Shown one piece after another: positions 1-12,600 of a stretch of DNA of 64,000 bases. A model generated the notes under the pieces. It was not told where the DNA came from and made no database searches. It saw only the letters and a list, made by a program, of their open reading frames with translations. Position numbers and translations under genes: made by a program. The stretch spans positions 1 through 64,000 of the forward strand of contig JAVYIG010000697.1 in the NCBI GenBank assembly GCA_035222895.1. The letters are read 5' to 3'. Positions within the stretch are counted from its first letter, which is position 1. Every line of letters starts with the position of its first letter. The DNA comes from Strongylocentrotus droebachiensis. Taxonomy: Eukaryota; Echinodermata; Echinoidea; Camarodonta; Strongylocentrotidae.

Positions 1-356
1 TGGTCACGCGATTGCATTGTGAAAGAAACGTTGTGGAATCAATCAGAAAAGGTTGATCATCTAGCATCTAGCATCTGCAAGGTTCTGGAATCATCAAAAT
101 AATAAGAAATTTAGCCCATTCTTCGTAAAGTTACAAGCACTATACACAGAAAGATGTACCGGTATATGGGACTACCCTATATCTCTCACAGTCAAATTGA
201 TATAATAATTTACCAAATATATCAATTAGTAGGCGGTTTCCCAGCAAATTTGTTATCATCATGTATTAGTCAAAACATATTCTTTCACATGATTGGTAAT
301 GAGAGCTTCCATTTCATTTTTTGAAATTGGGGCGTTTCCAATACTGGTCTTTACCT
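1..356 (-). mobile_element. TTAA-flanked MITE, nearly complete copy
   Basis: This is a non-coding inverted-repeat element in reverse orientation. Its far end lies about 15 bases outside the window. The visible end reads TACTGGTCTTTACCT and is followed by TTAA at 357-360. The same terminal sequence bounds the element at 14829-18450, also next to TTAA, and the interiors match over nearly the whole length. This copy lacks the retrotransposon that interrupts the other one, so it shows the intact form of about 370 bp. A TTAA target is typical of piggyBac-type elements, but no transposase is present and the class is inferred. Confidence 0.7.
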
Positions 357-360
357 TTAA

Positions 361-1677
361 GGGCATTGGCATTCTATATTTACAACAACAACAAAAAGTT
401 TAATGTGTCATATGTGAACAGCCTTCATAGAGCCATACAACAAATCTGATTGTTAATTCATTTCTGTGCTTTTCTTGTAAGAAATGAGACTTGTTACTTA
501 ACTTAAACAAAAATGTTCAGAATATCTGTGGTATATATATATATATAGAGTCCATGATCGTTATACTCCTGTGTACTCAAGAGTGAAATGCTCTCAGAAA
601 GTATTGCAAGGTGATCGACCTTAACAGTATGGATTAATTAGCTTCTATGGAAATTCATGACAGGCAACATGACTTTGTTTAATGATTATCAGGATCATGG
701 CTTGGGGAAAGGGGGGGGGGGGGGGTTATAGGATGATATAACCATAAATAATAACACCTTTTATAGCTATTCAATATTTATATTTGCATATCTCAGGATG
801 TGATGTTTAGATGACATGGGGAAAAGCAAATTATATAATTTCTTCTATGACAGCTTGTCAAAAATGTGTCGAAGTATTCAGTACATGCACCCCTCCTCCA
901 TTCGCTCAGTATTGTAATCGCTCTACAATTTCCTTGCAATATGATTACCATGTATTACAAATTTTGAATGCAGTTGAACATCATCAATAAGGTTAATTAT
1001 TGCCACTGGTTTTATTACAACAAACACACATGCATGTATCGTTGAAGAGAGCTGAGATGTGAAAGTACAAAACGTTTTGTATAACATGTAGCTGCAGTTA
1101 ATCTAGCTGCAATTAAGAGGCTGTTTTATATCACGGCAATTCATTCATGTGGTTATATTAACATTAAAATTACTCAAAGAGGTTTTTCATGGTGCAGTGT
1201 ATATGATATGCTCATTTTCTGGTGTTTGGTATGATTGTAGAAGTAGAAATGTATAAGCCAAATGGAATATTAAAGAGATATGAATACTAAAATGCTTATA
1301 TCTTGTTCTTATTTGTACATACCCTCTTTAAAGGCAGGCTTTACTACTTCAGATAGAAGGGATTAGACCACCCATCAAGGTCACTGTGACAGGTGGCTAT
1401 CTCATTAACTCAGCTCTCATTTAACATAAGAAAAAGAGGATCATGGGGGACCAACAGGCACCGATTGGGGAAGTTTTCTATATAGAGGGAGCAAGTATAC
1501 GTAGGACAGTGTGCCTTTAAGTCTAACTCAGTGCACGAATAAGATAATTTCTTGACTGATTTCTGGCTTTCTAACCAAGATCACACTGAGACTATATATG
1601 CACATGTAGAAAAAAAAAAAATTGTCGTCGTCCCCTCTCCCCCCCCCCCCAAAAAAAAAAACAACAAACAAACAAAC
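361..1677. other. AT-rich intergenic stretch, no gene seen
   Basis: I see no conserved coding exon on either strand. The stretch has a short (TA)n run near 532-545, a G-run of about 15 at 710-725, and adjoining A-rich and C-rich runs at 1610-1660. In human the gene next to NDUFB1 is CPSF2. I could not find a CPSF2 exon here. Confidence 0.5.
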
Positions 1678-2060
1678 CGGCCGCCGGTTAGCTTCTATAT
1701 CGGTTCGATGTCATTATATTCGGATCCGGCGCGGCAAATAGCCGAAACGGAGTACCGTAACATTTGACGGCCCATATTTGAGAGTCGCTTTACAGGACAG
1801 AGATAAAGGTCTTTTACCTCTGGTAAGTAACTTGGCGGTAGAGTAACATGTGAAGGTGAATGTGTTGATGTCCATGCAGTGTGCCGGGACAGCTAGGTAT
1901 AGAGGATACCGACGGGGCCGGGGTAGCCTAGAGTCGAGGGGCTGAGCCTAGCTAGGCCAGGCCCAGGCGCTCCAGCACTGCATTCGTGGCCTCCGCTCCC
2001 CGTTCGCGCTGGCATGGATCTGGCCTGGCATTCGGTCGATCGGTAGGTATGCAGCGGTAC
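1678..2060 (+). promoter_or_regulatory. CpG-rich promoter region and 5' non-coding exon of NDUFB1
   Basis: Base composition changes abruptly from AT-rich to CpG-rich DNA, with clusters such as CCGGCCGCCGG and GATCCGGCGCGGC. A strong splice donor (CTCTG followed by GTAAGTAA) lies at 1822/1823. The coding exon of NDUFB1 starts with an acceptor at 3964 and has its ATG 17 bases later, so a non-coding first exon ending at 1822 is the simplest model. The transcription start cannot be fixed from sequence. Confidence 0.45.
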
Positions 2061-2193
2061 CTATGACCACAGCTCAGACACGGTGGAGGCGTAAAGTCTA
2101 AAGAAAAATATCATCGGTGCTCTGTATAGATTGTAGGCCTACCAATTGATGAAGATTTTGGTTAGATGTAGACTAGATTCTATTAAAATACTA

Positions 2194-2851
2194 GGGTGTC
2201 TGAACGATTTTTCAATTTGGGATTGTTTTTCACCATTTTTGTTGGATATTTGAATAAAAGATGTAGATATAGACTAATCAGAATAATACATTTCAAATTT
2301 CAAGACTCACCAATGTTTCTATCAAAAGATACAGCCCCTCAAAAACTCTGCAATATTCATAGCATTTTGGTCAGAATGGACAAAAAAGTGGTTCACGCCA
2401 AGTTATAATTTTTGCTCAAAAGTTGTACAGCACGATATGCAAAACGTGGAGTAAGGGTGATCCCCTGGGACTAGAGAAAAAATAAGCGCATGGATATATT
2501 CCTTACAGCTGGCCCAACTTATCCCTCGGGGGCTCGATTCATGAAATTGGTAAATCTCTGAGTTACCATGGAAACAATGTTTAAATCGCTGTTTTAAGCA
2601 AGATATTTTTAGAATTTTGGGGGTGAGCCCCTTTGCAGAATGTGGAGAAAAACCTGCTCTTTCATATGACACCTCATTTATTGAGTATCACCTTCAGGAT
2701 CACGAGATATATTGGTTTGAATTTCATTTTGGTAATAAAATCATTGACCAAGTTTGCATGAGCGTGCAATGCACATGGACTATATAGGGATGTGTGCAAT
2801 ATCTATGGGGAGGATTTTAGCACACAAAACTGAGTGCGCGATCAGACACCC
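2194..2851. mobile_element. 658-bp inverted-repeat element with TACTA duplication
   Basis: The ends are GGGTGTCTGA and TCAGACACCC, exact inverted complements, flanked on both sides by TACTA (2189-2193 and 2852-2856). No transposase coding is seen inside, so it looks like a non-autonomous DNA transposon within the presumed first intron of NDUFB1. The short terminal repeat limits classification. Confidence 0.5.
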
Positions 2852-2856
2852 TACTA

Positions 2857-3964
2857 TTACATCTCTGTCTGGCTGTGACTGTGTGTATTAATTATAATGA
2901 GAAGATTTATTTTTAACTATTCAATTTCAAGATCTGTTTTCTGTGTCTAGCTGAACTTCTACTCAATCACTTGATAGTTCAAATTTGGGCGCTTGTTCAG
3001 AAACCTATCAAAAGTTTTACCCATAACTCTGGCGTGGCAGCCAACCTCAAATTCTGTAGAACTTTGCAGGAATTATGAATATGTCATGTTTGTCCTATCT
3101 GTGAAATTTAAACGTTAGCAGTGTCCCTCATATTCAATTTATGCAAGGAAACCTGTTTACTTGCTAGACTTCACTGTCAGACACTATGGAGTGACTGACT
3201 GGCTTTTTTTCTTTTTTGGTAATAACATACATGAAAAGAGTTGTTTAAGGGTACATGAGCATTTGTCTACATTAATCACCCACTTCATGTGATGGCCAAG
3301 ATTAAACTGATTGATTCTTTGCGCAGCATAAAACGTATGACCATTCGGGACAATTGTCTGAAAATCAAGACTATTACTTTTGGGCTCTATAGCCCTAAAG
3401 TCGATTTTGACAACTAATAGTCGTTATTTTCCCACTTGAAGACATTTTCAAGCCCCACCTTTTTTAGGGAAGTTCTAAATTAGTATTATCTTTCAAATGC
3501 AGTTGGAACTTAAACTTTTTCATTTTTTTGGCCTGCAAATGGGACATAGTACCTTTAAATGTCTAAATAAAGATCATGAGTTAAAAGTTGCTCAGTTTAT
3601 TATACCTGTTTCATGTCAAAATTTGTTATTTTTGGAGTATTTTTCGGAAAAAACATTGATGTTAGTATACACTTTTTCACGGCAAACCGCTGCACAATAC
3701 AGGTGCATACCGATGGTGGGTTGCGGGTAGTCTGCAGGCACAGACCCTAATTTGACACTTTATCAACAAATCATTGTGCCTTGAGAGAAGTCTAGCCCAG
3801 CTACCTACTGGTTGTACATGGCCTATGGTAGTCTTATAGTGCAGACTCACTTTTACGACTGACCAGGGTTTGTGCTTGCAGACTAGGTTGCGGGCGGGCG
3901 CGGGCCTGTGTGAAGTTATCTACCGTAATGTCTCAGATCCTCCTTAATTTTGTTGGTCTTTCAG
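2857..3964. other. Intronic sequence upstream of the NDUFB1 coding exon
   Basis: I see no coding signal here. It ends in a polypyrimidine tract and acceptor (TTGTTGGTCTTTCAG) at 3964. Confidence 0.4.
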
Positions 3965-3981
3965 AACATCCCAAAATCAAA

Positions 3982-4164
3982 ATGGTGATGCAAGTGCTGA
4001 GGAATTATTGGTGGGCAGCGATCACACCTGCCTTTGCCCTGGTAGGGTACTACCTTGACACGCAGCAGACTGTCCGCTACTCTGGCTGGAAGAACAAGAC
4101 TGAGCTGTACAAGAGGGAGTTAAAGCAAGGGGAGGACCCATGGACCTCCACCATCAGATCCTGA
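3982..4164 (+). CDS. NDUFB1: NADH dehydrogenase 1 beta subcomplex subunit 1 (complex I MNLL subunit)
   Basis: NDUFB1 is a small accessory subunit of mitochondrial respiratory complex I in the inner-membrane arm. It has one membrane helix and no catalytic role. The whole 60-residue protein is in one exon (human is 58). After a short N-terminus comes a hydrophobic helix (about residues 9-24), then YYLD, then a charged tail with KNKTELYKRELKQGE. That tail lines up with the human NKSMLFKRELQPSE segment. The ATG at 3982 is chosen because it follows the splice acceptor at 3964 by 17 bases and gives the family length; a longer open frame upstream runs into intron. The 3' UTR has AATAAA at 4237 and 4686. 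ATXN3 lies downstream on the same strand, as in human. Confidence 0.9.
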   Translation: MVMQVLRNYWWAAITPAFALVGYYLDTQQTVRYSGWKNKTELYKRELKQGEDPWTSTIRS

Positions 4165-4236
4165 AGGGAGATAGCAGAGGCCTGTTAAACATGGATGATC
4201 TATTGACAAGTGGGACATTGTGCAAATTCACTTCAG

Positions 4237-4760
4237 AATAAATAGAACACACAGATTGGAAGTTGACACTTTACGGCCGAAAACGTGTTAGTCATCATTT
4301 ATCAATCATCAGGGATGCCGACGTCCATGTGTCAACAGAAAATACCTCTTGTGCAGATAAGTACTCTTCAAACACTATGCAATGCACCAATGTATAGTTT
4401 ACCGTGTACAGGTTCAGTTGAATCTGTAACGAAAGCAGAACATGTACAGTAGGCTGTAAATAGTGGAGTCAGTCAAGCCTCGAGGAAATGCCAGAGGCTT
4501 AAGCTTGTCTAAGAACATCTTCATGTACAAGTAGATGTTCATGGTTGACTTTGACTAAAGTGTGTCAAATTTCAGTTATTATAATCTGCATCTAAGATGT
4601 ACTCAGCAATACATTGGCGTTGATGCTTCATCAATTGTCATTTGTGAAAGGCTCTACAGACCTTTAACCTGCTTTTGCTATGTAAAATAAACTAGACAAT
4701 TTTATCACCTTGGTTGATTTTTATTTTGTTTCATACTGTGCATTAACTGTAATAAATAAA
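4237..4760 (+). terminator. NDUFB1 3' UTR with candidate polyadenylation signals
   Basis: AATAAA occurs at 4237-4242, 4686-4691 and as an overlapping pair at 4751-4760. The first lies 73 bases after the stop codon. Which one is used cannot be decided from sequence. Confidence 0.4.
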
Positions 4761-4834
4761 ACCAACAAACTGTGAACTTTTAAATCCTCATCACCTGTCG
4801 TATTTGATGGCAAACATTAGTTAAATTACCCACT

Positions 4835-5062
4835 TTTTCACTTCAAGGGGGCCAATCACATTCAATCGTTTCAGAACCACCCACAAGTTTACTCATTGAC
4901 ATCCATGCATGTATCACTATCGCCAATAGGCAGATTAAGGTCATTTGTACAAAACTTGAAAGGTATTCATGAAGCACCTCCATCACTTTGGCAGTGATCA
5001 CGTGTGAATTTTGGGGTCATTTGTACAAGTGCTATCTCTTTAAGATGTACAAGTAATTTCAG
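4835..5062 (-). mobile_element. Diverged copy of the MITE found at 25496-25818
   Basis: Segments such as AAGGTATTCATGAAGCAC, ACTTTGGCAGT and TTTGGGGTCATTTGTAC also occur, in the same order but reverse-complemented, in the element at 25496-25818. This copy has lost recognisable termini. Confidence 0.5.
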
Positions 5063-6256
5063 TATTTAAATTTGCAGTACAGTACATGCATGTGAATCTC
5101 TTCATAAAATGAAAAATGTAAATTTTGATTTAGTATACAAGCATGAAACTTCAAACAACGAAGCAAACAAAAATGATTGGACACATCACACTCTGCTTAA
5201 TCTATCCTATTCAAAATTTGAATTTAATATCATAATTCAAAAATCAAAATTCATTGACCAATCTGCAAAATACCTTTCAACATGCCACACATATATTTAC
5301 ATGCTACACATATATTTACATGCTTGGAAGACCTAATCCTATTAAACTTTACCTCTTCCAGTATAAGTATATTGCAGATTCTAGATCCAAAATGGAATGT
5401 TTAATAAATAATCGTGGGAACACAACCCTGCACTTTGTTTAAAAACATCACTTTCCCATAATGGAACTGAGGTGGCTTTACAAAAAAAGGTCTATGTTGT
5501 GCTGGTACAAGAAGGCCTTTCAAACTATTACTCATGACCAAGTTCAAAATAATTGACAGTTACAATTATACATTCTTGGAAGATTTTATGTCAGCTTAGG
5601 ATCCGAGGACATGCATGCCATAAGAAGGTATGTACATGTATGTTATCTATTGTACAGTATCTCAAATGGCCATGATTACATGATTTTTCTTACTCTGCCA
5701 TTTAGGACAAATTTATCACACCTGCTGAAACCTGTGTGTGTTCCTAAATCCTAATTCTATGTTTAATAAAAGTTTTCAATAGGATTGTATAACTAGTATG
5801 TTGCATGTACAGTGTATACATTCTCTATCATTTACAAACAATGTTTGAACACTGACCATTTCTTATAAATGTGTTTTAGGCTGAGCAGGACTGATGGGTT
5901 GAAATTTATTAAAGCATACATGATCATAAATCATAAAATAAAAGTATTCAAATAAATGGTTAAAAAAATGTTGGGGGGGGGGGGGGGGTGGTTCACTTTT
6001 CTTGCATATTTGAAAAGATCCATGTACTGTCTAACATTCTTTCATGGTCATAAAAGTACATAAAGTTAAATCATTCTCGGAATGTAAGAGAGATGCCTGA
6101 AAGTTTAAACAACAATAAACTGTGTTGAGTACCAGATAAATGAGAATCTTGCTTTACTCTAAATTTTGCAAACTACAAAACTAAACCCCCAAGCGTACTT
6201 GCTCATCTGTTTTTATATAAGGTACAGAAATATGAAATGAACTATGCTTAGTCTAT
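5063..6256. other. Intergenic stretch between NDUFB1 and NEK2
   Basis: The stretch is AT-rich with no recognised coding exon. A 21-bp unit containing CACATATATTTACATGC is directly duplicated near 5287-5328, and there is a G-run at about 5974-5990. Confidence 0.5.
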
Positions 6257-6262
6257 TTTATT
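6257..6262 (-). terminator. Candidate NEK2 polyadenylation signal
   Basis: AATAAA on the minus strand, about 340 bases downstream of the NEK2 stop codon at 6602-6604. Confidence 0.4.
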
Positions 6263-6601
6263 TTGCGATGGCAGCTGTTTGAAGAGGTTTTAAACATCCT
6301 GTGGAAACAGGCATTATATCCGTACATCCTAGAACGGATAAGGAATCGCAAAGTTAGATTATGATAAATATAAATTGTACATGTACTACAAATATATCAA
6401 ACAGGGGCATCTCAGGAAAATTGATATGCAGTATTGCGTGCACTCTAGTCCACTCCATCTGTCACTTTACTGTCATGATTCTAACTAGCCATGCACAGTC
6501 CTGTGGGACTTTACTGAAATTACATTATCAGTCCTCTTGGTAGATCACAAGTTGTGTGTGTTCTGCAATTCCGTAAACTCTTCTAGTCCACTCCTGGCAA
6601 G

Positions 6602-9600
6602 TTATCTTAGTGAAAGCAACTGTTTGCTCTTTAGTTTTGAAGTCATCTCGGCTTTTCGCAGGGCAAGTCCTCTCAACTTTGCCTGGTACAGACGCTCCTT
6701 CAAATTTGCCATCTTGGAATCAGCCGACGGTACTGCGGCTTGCTCCCCTTCGTGAGATGCTGGTTTGTTTTCTTTCCCTGGCTGGAAATGAACATGCTTC
6801 TTGGTCTTCAAGGTAGTTGGGTGCATGCCTTCAAGGTACTCTGGAAATGTACAGAAGGGAAAAGGGGGATGAAAGTGAAACACAATTAAACATACTGGTA
6901 TAACTAGTCATCTTGTGATAATCTTCTTTTTCAGAAACGTAATTAAAATTTTGCTCTAACGGCTTTGCAGTGGTCTGTTCTTTAAAAAAAATGTATACCG
7001 TATGTAAAGAAAATGTTTTTCCACCATGTCATGTAGTAGAGTGCATTTTGGTTTGATATGATATAGATCATATTTACATTTTATTCAAAGCACTGATCAA
7101 AAATGTATGTCCATGCTATGGCTGGGGATATTGATATTGTAGATGAATTCACAGTGTGTATTAAAGTATTGAATAGCATTACATGTAATAATTACAATTA
7201 AATCTTTTGTATAGGGCAGTTGCACTCAAAAGGAATTAAAGTAGACCCAATTTATTATTCTTTGATGCCTTTTATTTCTCAAATTCAATGCAATCGACAC
7301 CATGAATCGAAAATAAATAAAAAACTAAATGACATAAACATGAAAATATAACGGATTGTGAAAGATAAAAAGAACATGAATGTATGCTGGAAAGAGCTAT
7401 TTGATCCCGATTCCGATTACTGATCATCTGATTAAGTTCACACACATCATATAATGTAGTAAATGTACATACTGTACAAATGACAACTGCCTCTAGATCA
7501 GAAAATTTAATGTAACATCCTAATGCACAATATGACGCATACAGTGTACCGGTAACCATTTTTATGATCCTCTTAGGTTATATCATAGATCTGACACCAT
7601 CTACATTTTACCATCACCATTTACATGTTTCTGCTTTTTAGGCCTATTTGCCTCCTCTTTTGTTGGAAATACATGTAATAATTACTGATCAGAGGCACAA
7701 CTTATAAAAATTTAAAAACTTAAAAATTATAATTGTAGAATAACACACATGTATCAAAATATTGCATTTTTATTTGGTATTGCACTAGATCTAATTACAA
7801 ATTCACTACACAATGCCTTGAATTTCTTCGTCTTGATGTGAGCTTTGTATCTGAAGAAGGTAAAAAGGATCTATATGGACCTTGCTTGTGTCCTCTAAAA
7901 AATTTCTTTTCTTTTTTAATAAATCATTTGAAAGTTCTTGCATTTCCTTTTCTCAGCTTTTGAACTAGCAACTTCATCATATGTTGATATCACCTTTATA
8001 GTTGCTTGCATAAATCAGTCAGAGAATAAGATACATTTAATGTAATTATTAATTATTTACAATGCCCTAAGTTCAATATGGATAATATCCTATAAAAAGC
8101 ATGGAATAAAACTAAGAAATTGACGCTAGCAAAATAATCAGAAAAGTAAGTACATGTTCTCCTTTTATCTCTCCATGACTGTATGTAAGTTTGTATATGT
8201 TTTCTGATTGCTAAATTGTGTGCTTTTGAGCATCCATTAATTTTATCATTGTCTACATACAGTTGACATGATTGAAATACGTCCTACAAGAATTTACACA
8301 TAAAAAATTACAAACATGTACATGTATTCCAAGGTACCCCACTGACTACCATCATAAATAAATTAACGTAACACATAAATAAACTAGCTTCATTCAATCC
8401 AAAAAACTGAATTTTATTTCACATTGATAAAGCTTTAAATTTATGATGTGGAAAAAAACACAGAAACAAGAATTTTCAAATAAACATTGCTAGATTCACA
8501 TTTGAGATTATGGAAAATCATTTAGAAAGTCTTCCTGGGCCCCGTCTTACAAAGAGTTGATATCAATCATAACTTATTTGGGATTGATATCAATCGCAAC
8601 TGTGTATAAGAGATAGGAGACTGCCAACTTGCGTCGTAACTCTTTGTAAGACGGGGCCCATGAACAAGATGTATTTCAAAGTTCAATATAGAACAAGTTG
8701 TGTTGGCCAATCTTTTATAGAGTAACCTAATCCCAATTGTTTTTCAGTAAACTAAGTACATGTAAACCAAGCGACATCTCAACTGCATTACAATGAACTT
8801 TTGTCTCATCCCCAACCTGAAAATGACACGATTACCCTATGACGTGATTAAATGTGTGTCATAGGATACACAACTGTCATTTTGATCAGACATGTCTTGT
8901 AGGAATCTTTATGGTGGAGTAGAAAACCTCTTTTGTCCAGGCACGTTCATCATATACCTAGCACACAAGTAAGGAAAACCATGGTCATGTTCGGGAGAAG
9001 CCCTACCTTTTTGCCTGCGCAGCTCTGTCACTCTGGTGATGACCTTTGGAATCTGCTTCTGCTGCTTCTCGTGCTCCTCAATAAGTTCTTCTGCCCTAAA
9101 AGTACAAAACAAAGTATTGTTGTAATCACCTGAAGGAACTTGAGTAATAAACCGTTCCTTGCCAAAAAATGTCAATGAAATAGATATTCAAAATGTCTTC
9201 AATGAGTCACAATTAGATATGCAGTGATTTAAAAGCAATATTCAGTGCTGCCAATAATAAAAAAAGGTTTCAGAATGTTATACTATTCTTATGCAAGATA
9301 ATGGTTTGGCAACGCCTGCTCCAGCAACAAAAGCTCTAAAGTCAGTTTTCTACACTTTTATAATTCCTAACTTCAACCTGAACCTAAGCTAAACCCATCT
9401 GCATCACCAAATCTAACCCTGTAAGTTTGATGAAATAAAGCTAGCAGAAAATTTGGAATTTTTGATGGGGCAAATGTCATGTCACCAGCATTACATGTAA
9501 ATGGAATCTTGAGTTAATGGTAAGATAATTCCTTCAGCTATTCCAATATTTTTTCTAAGGTTTTCACAGCATAAGGAAAGTCCCGTTATTTTCATCAACG

Positions 9601-12600
9601 GACATGTATTTGCCAAAACACTTGTCTATTCTCAAATCCCACAATGATGTTGGGTTGTTCTATCAAGTCTTTCAACTTGTCCTAAAGATATCAACAATTT
9701 TTCTCTACTACAACACCAGTTGCTCGATGACAGTTGCTCAATATCGCAGCCTAAGGCTATTCTGAAAATGAACCTACCTTGACATCTTATCCTTCACTAG
9801 CCTCTCCCTAGCTGCTAAGCTTCTCTCCCTCAAATTCAGTTCCTTCTCTCTGTCGTTTAACATCTGTGTCCTCTTTTCAGCGTTCCTCTCTTTGAGCTTG
9901 AGGCTCTCTTCCCGGGCTAGCAAGGTTTCCCTCTCCTTCTTCAGGAGATCCCCCTCTGCTTCCTTGGGCGTCTCTGCCGGAGAAACCTGGGAAGCTGGAG
10001 GTGACAGTCTGGGATCTGCTAGGAGTTCATCTATCGACGGTCTCGATGACGGCTGTTAAAAGAACAAGAAAGTAAAGTCCATTGAAAGCCTCGTCTTTTA
10101 ATCTTTACAGTACCCTTTTTTCTCTACAAAAGGTTCAATTTAGATAGATTTGATTTAAGTAGCATAAATTGACATAAAAATATAATTTCATATGATGTTT
10201 TGTCTGATTTGACCCCTAGTATGGCTATTGGCTTGACGAAGTCATCTAAAAAAAAATCTTAGATGTGGTCAGCATCCTATAGTTATAAAATAGCTTGGAC
10301 TTGTCCAAACAATTACCCATTTTACCTTTACTTTGAGCATACTGGATACAAGCTCATTGAGATCAGATGAATATTGCACTGGTAATCTACGGAAATGACC
10401 CCCCTTGATCTTCACAGCAAGAGCAGCTTGGTTGGTGGCAGTGAATGGTGGACTGGAGGGAGGGAGAGAGAGTACGAAAAACAAAACATTATGGCAAAAG
10501 TCATATAGATGCTGACTTTTACTGGTAACGAAATAAGTTTGAAGTTTGGCTGACATTTCAATTCAATATCCGAACTTGAATAATGCATCAATTCTTCAAC
10601 ATGCTTTTCATAAAGCACTAACTAGCAAATAGTGACACACCTATTACAAGATATATTTTTCCTTCTATAATAGAACCATTCTTAATAAAAAATAAATAAT
10701 TCAATCATCACATCAACTTGATTTTAATACAAGCTTAAAAAAGGGCCATTGAATGATTGAAAGTTCAAGAAAATTCTTATATAGAAAACAAAAAGCAATT
10801 AACTTTCAATATTTTGAAGATCAGTGCACTGTTGGTAATTCTATGATTTCCTCCATGAGTAAATCTTCATTTTTTTTTGTGTGTGCGAAAGATTCTTACC
10901 TGAGTGAACAAAGCTCATACAGCAAACAACCGAGGGACCAAATATCTGATTTGTCATTGTATGACAGTCTGTTCATCTGTTCCTGCATAAACAAATACAC
11001 AAAAAAGGAGAAAATCATGGTTAATATTTGTTTTTACCTTTAGACAAATCAAAAACACAGGCTACACAGCCCCCCCCCCCTCCCATTAAAAGGCATGGTA
11101 TTCCTTTTTTGTAAAACTATCATTCAAGACTTCAGAGACTCATTGCTTGATATGTGCATCAGGTATATGCTCTGGCAAGAACCCTACACTGTATGCAAAC
11201 CATTGCCAACTTAAAACAAACAAAAACTTACTGGTGACATGTAGTATGGTGTCCCCACAAACGTCTTGGCAAAACTGGTGTCGTGTTGAAGGACCCTGGC
11301 AAGGCCAAAGTCACCAAGCTTCACATTGTGATCTGAATCCAGGAATACATTGGCTGGCTTCAAGTCTCGGTGAAGGATGGCACGACCTTTACCCCTCCTA
11401 TGGCACTCCTGCAAGGCAATGGTCAGCTGTTGGAAAATCTTCCACGCAAAGCTCTCCTCCAAGAATTTTCTGCAAGAAAAAGACAAAAATGTATTGTACT
11501 TCTTCCTTTTGAGCATCGACAAACAAGGCGTTGTATATTCACTGAACTGACATCTACAAAAAGAAATTGCACTTGCAACATACAACAATACAGAATGAAA
11601 GGTACAATATACACTATATAAATCGAATCCGGGCTAACTCGCCCCAGCCTCAAAGACTGGGGCGAGATGTCCCAACATAATTCACCGATCGAGAGATAAC
11701 AATGTATATGTTTGTGCTCATTGTGACTTAATAATGCCATTTCCAACCACAATCTGTAATGGAATTGTGTTAAATGATACTATTGAAGACAATCTATAAC
11801 TTCTCTTTAGGTAAAATGACAACAAAATGGCATTTTGGACAATTTACTCACAGCTCGCAATTCGCATTGCCGCACGTACATTAAATGTGCGTTGTATCGA
11901 CTCGGACCACTGAAATTCAAGCAGTGTTTTTGTCAGTAAATCACTGCAAAAATATCATTTTCATAATAGCTGATGTTTGTTTACATTCTTTTGTCCTGGC
12001 CGTAAATTAGCAGACTACTGCTAGTGCTACCGTTGGGACATCTCGCCCCAGTTTTTGAGGCTGGGGCGAGATGTCCCGTGGGGCGAGTTAGACCGACTCC
12101 TATAAATCATATCAAACAAATTTGTGACTTTGTATTTAAATAAAGTTAACATTTTATCTCAAATCATTCCTTTCAAATAAATGTTGGATGTGAAAAATGA
12201 GTTTTGGAAGTAAAGAACAAGCTTTAAAAATGTTTAAATGAATTGCATCAACTACTAGTACTACAGTACAACATGTAGATAATAGAATAAGCAAAGTTCA
12301 CCATCACGTCCTCTTTAGTACCTGTCTTTCTTGCACTTTGATATGAGGCTGCCAAGATCACCACCTTCGCAATACTCCATAATGATGTAGATGGTAGAGG
12401 TGGCGCGGTCTACAATCCTATCGTAGTAGCGCACAATGAACTCGTGCTTAAGCTCCCTCAGCAAGTTGACTTCTGACACAAGCATCTGTTTCTCAACTTC
12501 GCCCATGGTGCCATAGTCAATTTCTTTGGAAACGAGAATCTAAAGCACATAAAAAATAATTGTGAAAGCATGCTCTTGTTAAAAACCGTCATTTAATTCT

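Noticed and set aside
1-1677. CPSF2 coding exons upstream of NDUFB1, as in vertebrates
   Set aside because: No matching protein segment was found on either strand within the window. The gene may lie outside or elsewhere.
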